Positions 6,803-7,803 of a stretch of 7,803 nt of DNA are shown one piece after another. Below the pieces are notes generated by a model. The model saw only the letters and a program-made list of their open reading frames with translations, searched no databases and was not told the DNA's origin. The position numbers and the translations under genes were made by a program. Positions within the stretch are counted from its first letter, which is position 1. Every line of letters begins with the position of its first letter. The DNA comes from Gammaproteobacteria bacterium (GTDB lineage Bacteria > Pseudomonadota > Gammaproteobacteria > Pseudomonadales > Halomonadaceae), in assembly GCA_023485185.1 (NCBI GenBank), contig JAMCZP010000290.1:1-7803 (forward strand), given 5' to 3'.

Positions 6803-6835
6803 CTTGCACGCCTTGTATAAAACAAGGCGTGCAAG
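6803..6835. terminator. Strong 14-bp hairpin between convergent genes
   Basis: CTTGCACGCCTTGT (6803-6816) and its exact complement (6822-6835) enclose the 5-nt loop ATAAA. It starts 5 bp after the stop of the 88-aa gene and lies 27 bp from the stop of the convergent dehydrogenase gene, so a two-way terminator is the natural reading. Neither strand has a good U tract after the stem, so it may act partly as an mRNA 3'-end stabiliser. Confidence 0.6.
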
Positions 6836-6862
6836 CTGACAGGTTAAATACCGTTTAGGGAT

Positions 6863-7803
6863 TTAAAATGTCAGGCAGATCTTACCAAAGTGCTTACCGG
6901 ACTCCTGATGGCGGAAGGCTTCAGCAATATCTTCAAGAGGAAATTTTCGGTCAATAACCGGATGCATATCCAGAGTTTCAAGTGCACGAATCATCTCAAT
7001 CTGCTGGCGACGGCTACCAACAATCAAGCCTTTCAAGTTCGCCTGTTTGGCCATTAGTTTGGCCGTTGGCACCTCACCTTCTCGGCCGGTAAGTATGCCA
7101 ATTAGCGCGATATGACCACCGATTTTAATCGCATCAAACGATTGCGGCAGCGTACCCGGGCCGCCCACTTCGACGATATGATCAACGCCTTCGCCGTTGG
7201 TCAGCTCTTTAACGCGCTTACCCCAGTCAGGCGTCTCTTTGTAATTGATGGTGTGCTCAGCGCCCATCTCGCGCAGTCGCGCCAGCTTCTCATTAGAAGA
7301 AGAGGTCGCAATTACCCGGGCACCCATCAAACGGGCAAACTGCAGGGCAAAAATAGATACCCCACCGGTGCCTAACACCAGCACAGTATCACCCGCTTTG
7401 ATGCCGCCATCGACGACCAGTGCGCGCCAAGCGGTTAAGCCTGCCGTGGTTAACGTTGCCGATTCTGCGTGGCTGTAACCTTTAGGCTGATGGGTAAACC
7501 ACTCGACCGGGCGAACCACCTGCTCGCAAGCGTAGCCATCAACGCCATCGCCCGGCGTAGCGCGAAAATCTCCCACTCTGGCCGGGCCTTCCAACCAATG
7601 CGGAAAGAAGGTCGAGACCACGTGGTCACCCACTGCGAACTCGCTTACCCCCTCACCGACGGCTTCCACCACGCCTGCGCCATCGGACATGGGAATGCGG
7701 TTTTCCTCGGTCGGAATCATACCGGCCACCACGGCGTAGTCGTGGAAGTTCAAGGAACTTGCATGCAGGCGTACTTTAATTTCACCTGGGCCGGGTTCAC
7801 CGG
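6863..7803 (-). CDS. Zinc-free medium-chain NAD(P)-dependent dehydrogenase (MDR/quinone-oxidoreductase-like), 5' end cut
   Basis: The visible 312 residues are the C-terminal part of a medium-chain dehydrogenase/reductase. The reading frame stays open to the window edge, with GPGEIKVRLHASS preceding NFHDY, so the true start lies outside; about 20-30 residues are missing by family length. Visible features are the N-terminal catalytic domain with SDGAGVVEAVGEGV and GDHVVSTFFPHWL, then the Rossmann cofactor domain starting VLVLGTGGVSIFALQFARL, with VIATSSSNEKL after it. The usual GHE/Cys zinc ligands and the four-cysteine structural zinc lobe are absent; only two cysteines are seen, one of them near the C-terminus. 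This points to the zinc-free quinone-oxidoreductase-like group, similar to what I recall as the MDR7 subgroup. It probably reduces or oxidises a quinone, enone or alcohol, but the substrate is not known. It converges on the 88-aa gene. Confidence 0.9.
   Translation of the reverse strand, partial: GEPGPGEIKVRLHASSLNFHDYAVVAGMIPTEENRIPMSDGAGVVEAVGEGVSEFAVGDHVVSTFFPHWLEGPARVGDFRATPGDGVDGYACEQVVRPVEWFTHQPKGYSHAESATLTTAGLTAWRALVVDGGIKAGDTVLVLGTGGVSIFALQFARLMGARVIATSSSNEKLARLREMGAEHTINYKETPDWGKRVKELTNGEGVDHIVEVGGPGTLPQSFDAIKIGGHIALIGILTGREGEVPTAKLMAKQANLKGLIVGSRRQQIEMIRALETLDMHPVIDRKFPLEDIAEAFRHQESGKHFGKICLTF

Overview
This looks like an ordinary chromosomal segment of a halophilic gammaproteobacterium, most likely Halomonadaceae (Halomonas or a close relative). 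The assignment rests on remembered protein resemblance: a Pseudomonas-type AraC-family ArgR next to an AstC/AruC-like aminotransferase, a FabV-type enoyl reductase, and a YeeN-type YebC paralogue. No database search was possible. I see no rRNA, tRNA, CRISPR array, integrase, transposase or phage gene. Nine genes are visible, seven complete and two cut by the window edges, plus several intergenic repeats and hairpins.

Left part (1-2298, all on the minus strand): a truncated acetyl/succinylornithine aminotransferase (astC-like) lies downstream of argR, a GlxA/AraC-type regulator. This is the layout of a regulator beside the first gene of an arginine succinyltransferase catabolic operon. argR has a good promoter that places its mRNA start only about 11 nt before the ATG. 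Next comes a 71-aa acidic protein with one C-terminal membrane segment. A perfect 11-bp-stem terminator closes that gene and separates it from argR.

Middle (2299-4218): fabV (minus strand), the triclosan-insensitive enoyl-ACP reductase of fatty acid synthesis, is divergent from a 128-aa DUF7079-like gene (plus strand). The 239-bp region between them is rich in repeats: a 13-bp palindrome, three 18-bp tandem repeats and a 16-bp tandem duplication. A further 15-bp duplication repeats the fabV stop region.

Right-middle (4243-5404, minus strand): a LysE/RhtB-family exporter is followed after 58 bp by a thioredoxin-type glutathione peroxidase. The two are probably cotranscribed. Divergent from them on the plus strand is a YebC/PmpR-family gene of the YeeN-like type, with a perfect 10-bp inverted repeat in its leader.

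Right part (6322-7803): a non-coding stretch of about 210 bp with two hairpins precedes an 88-aa gene of unknown function (plus strand). A strong 14-bp-stem hairpin separates it from a convergent zinc-free medium-chain dehydrogenase that runs off the right edge.

I found no convincing new multi-gene system. The items most worth a second look are regulatory: the repeats between fabV and the DUF7079-like gene, the yebC leader hairpin, the structured gap before the unknown 88-aa gene, and a possible small ORF antisense to the peroxidase gene.
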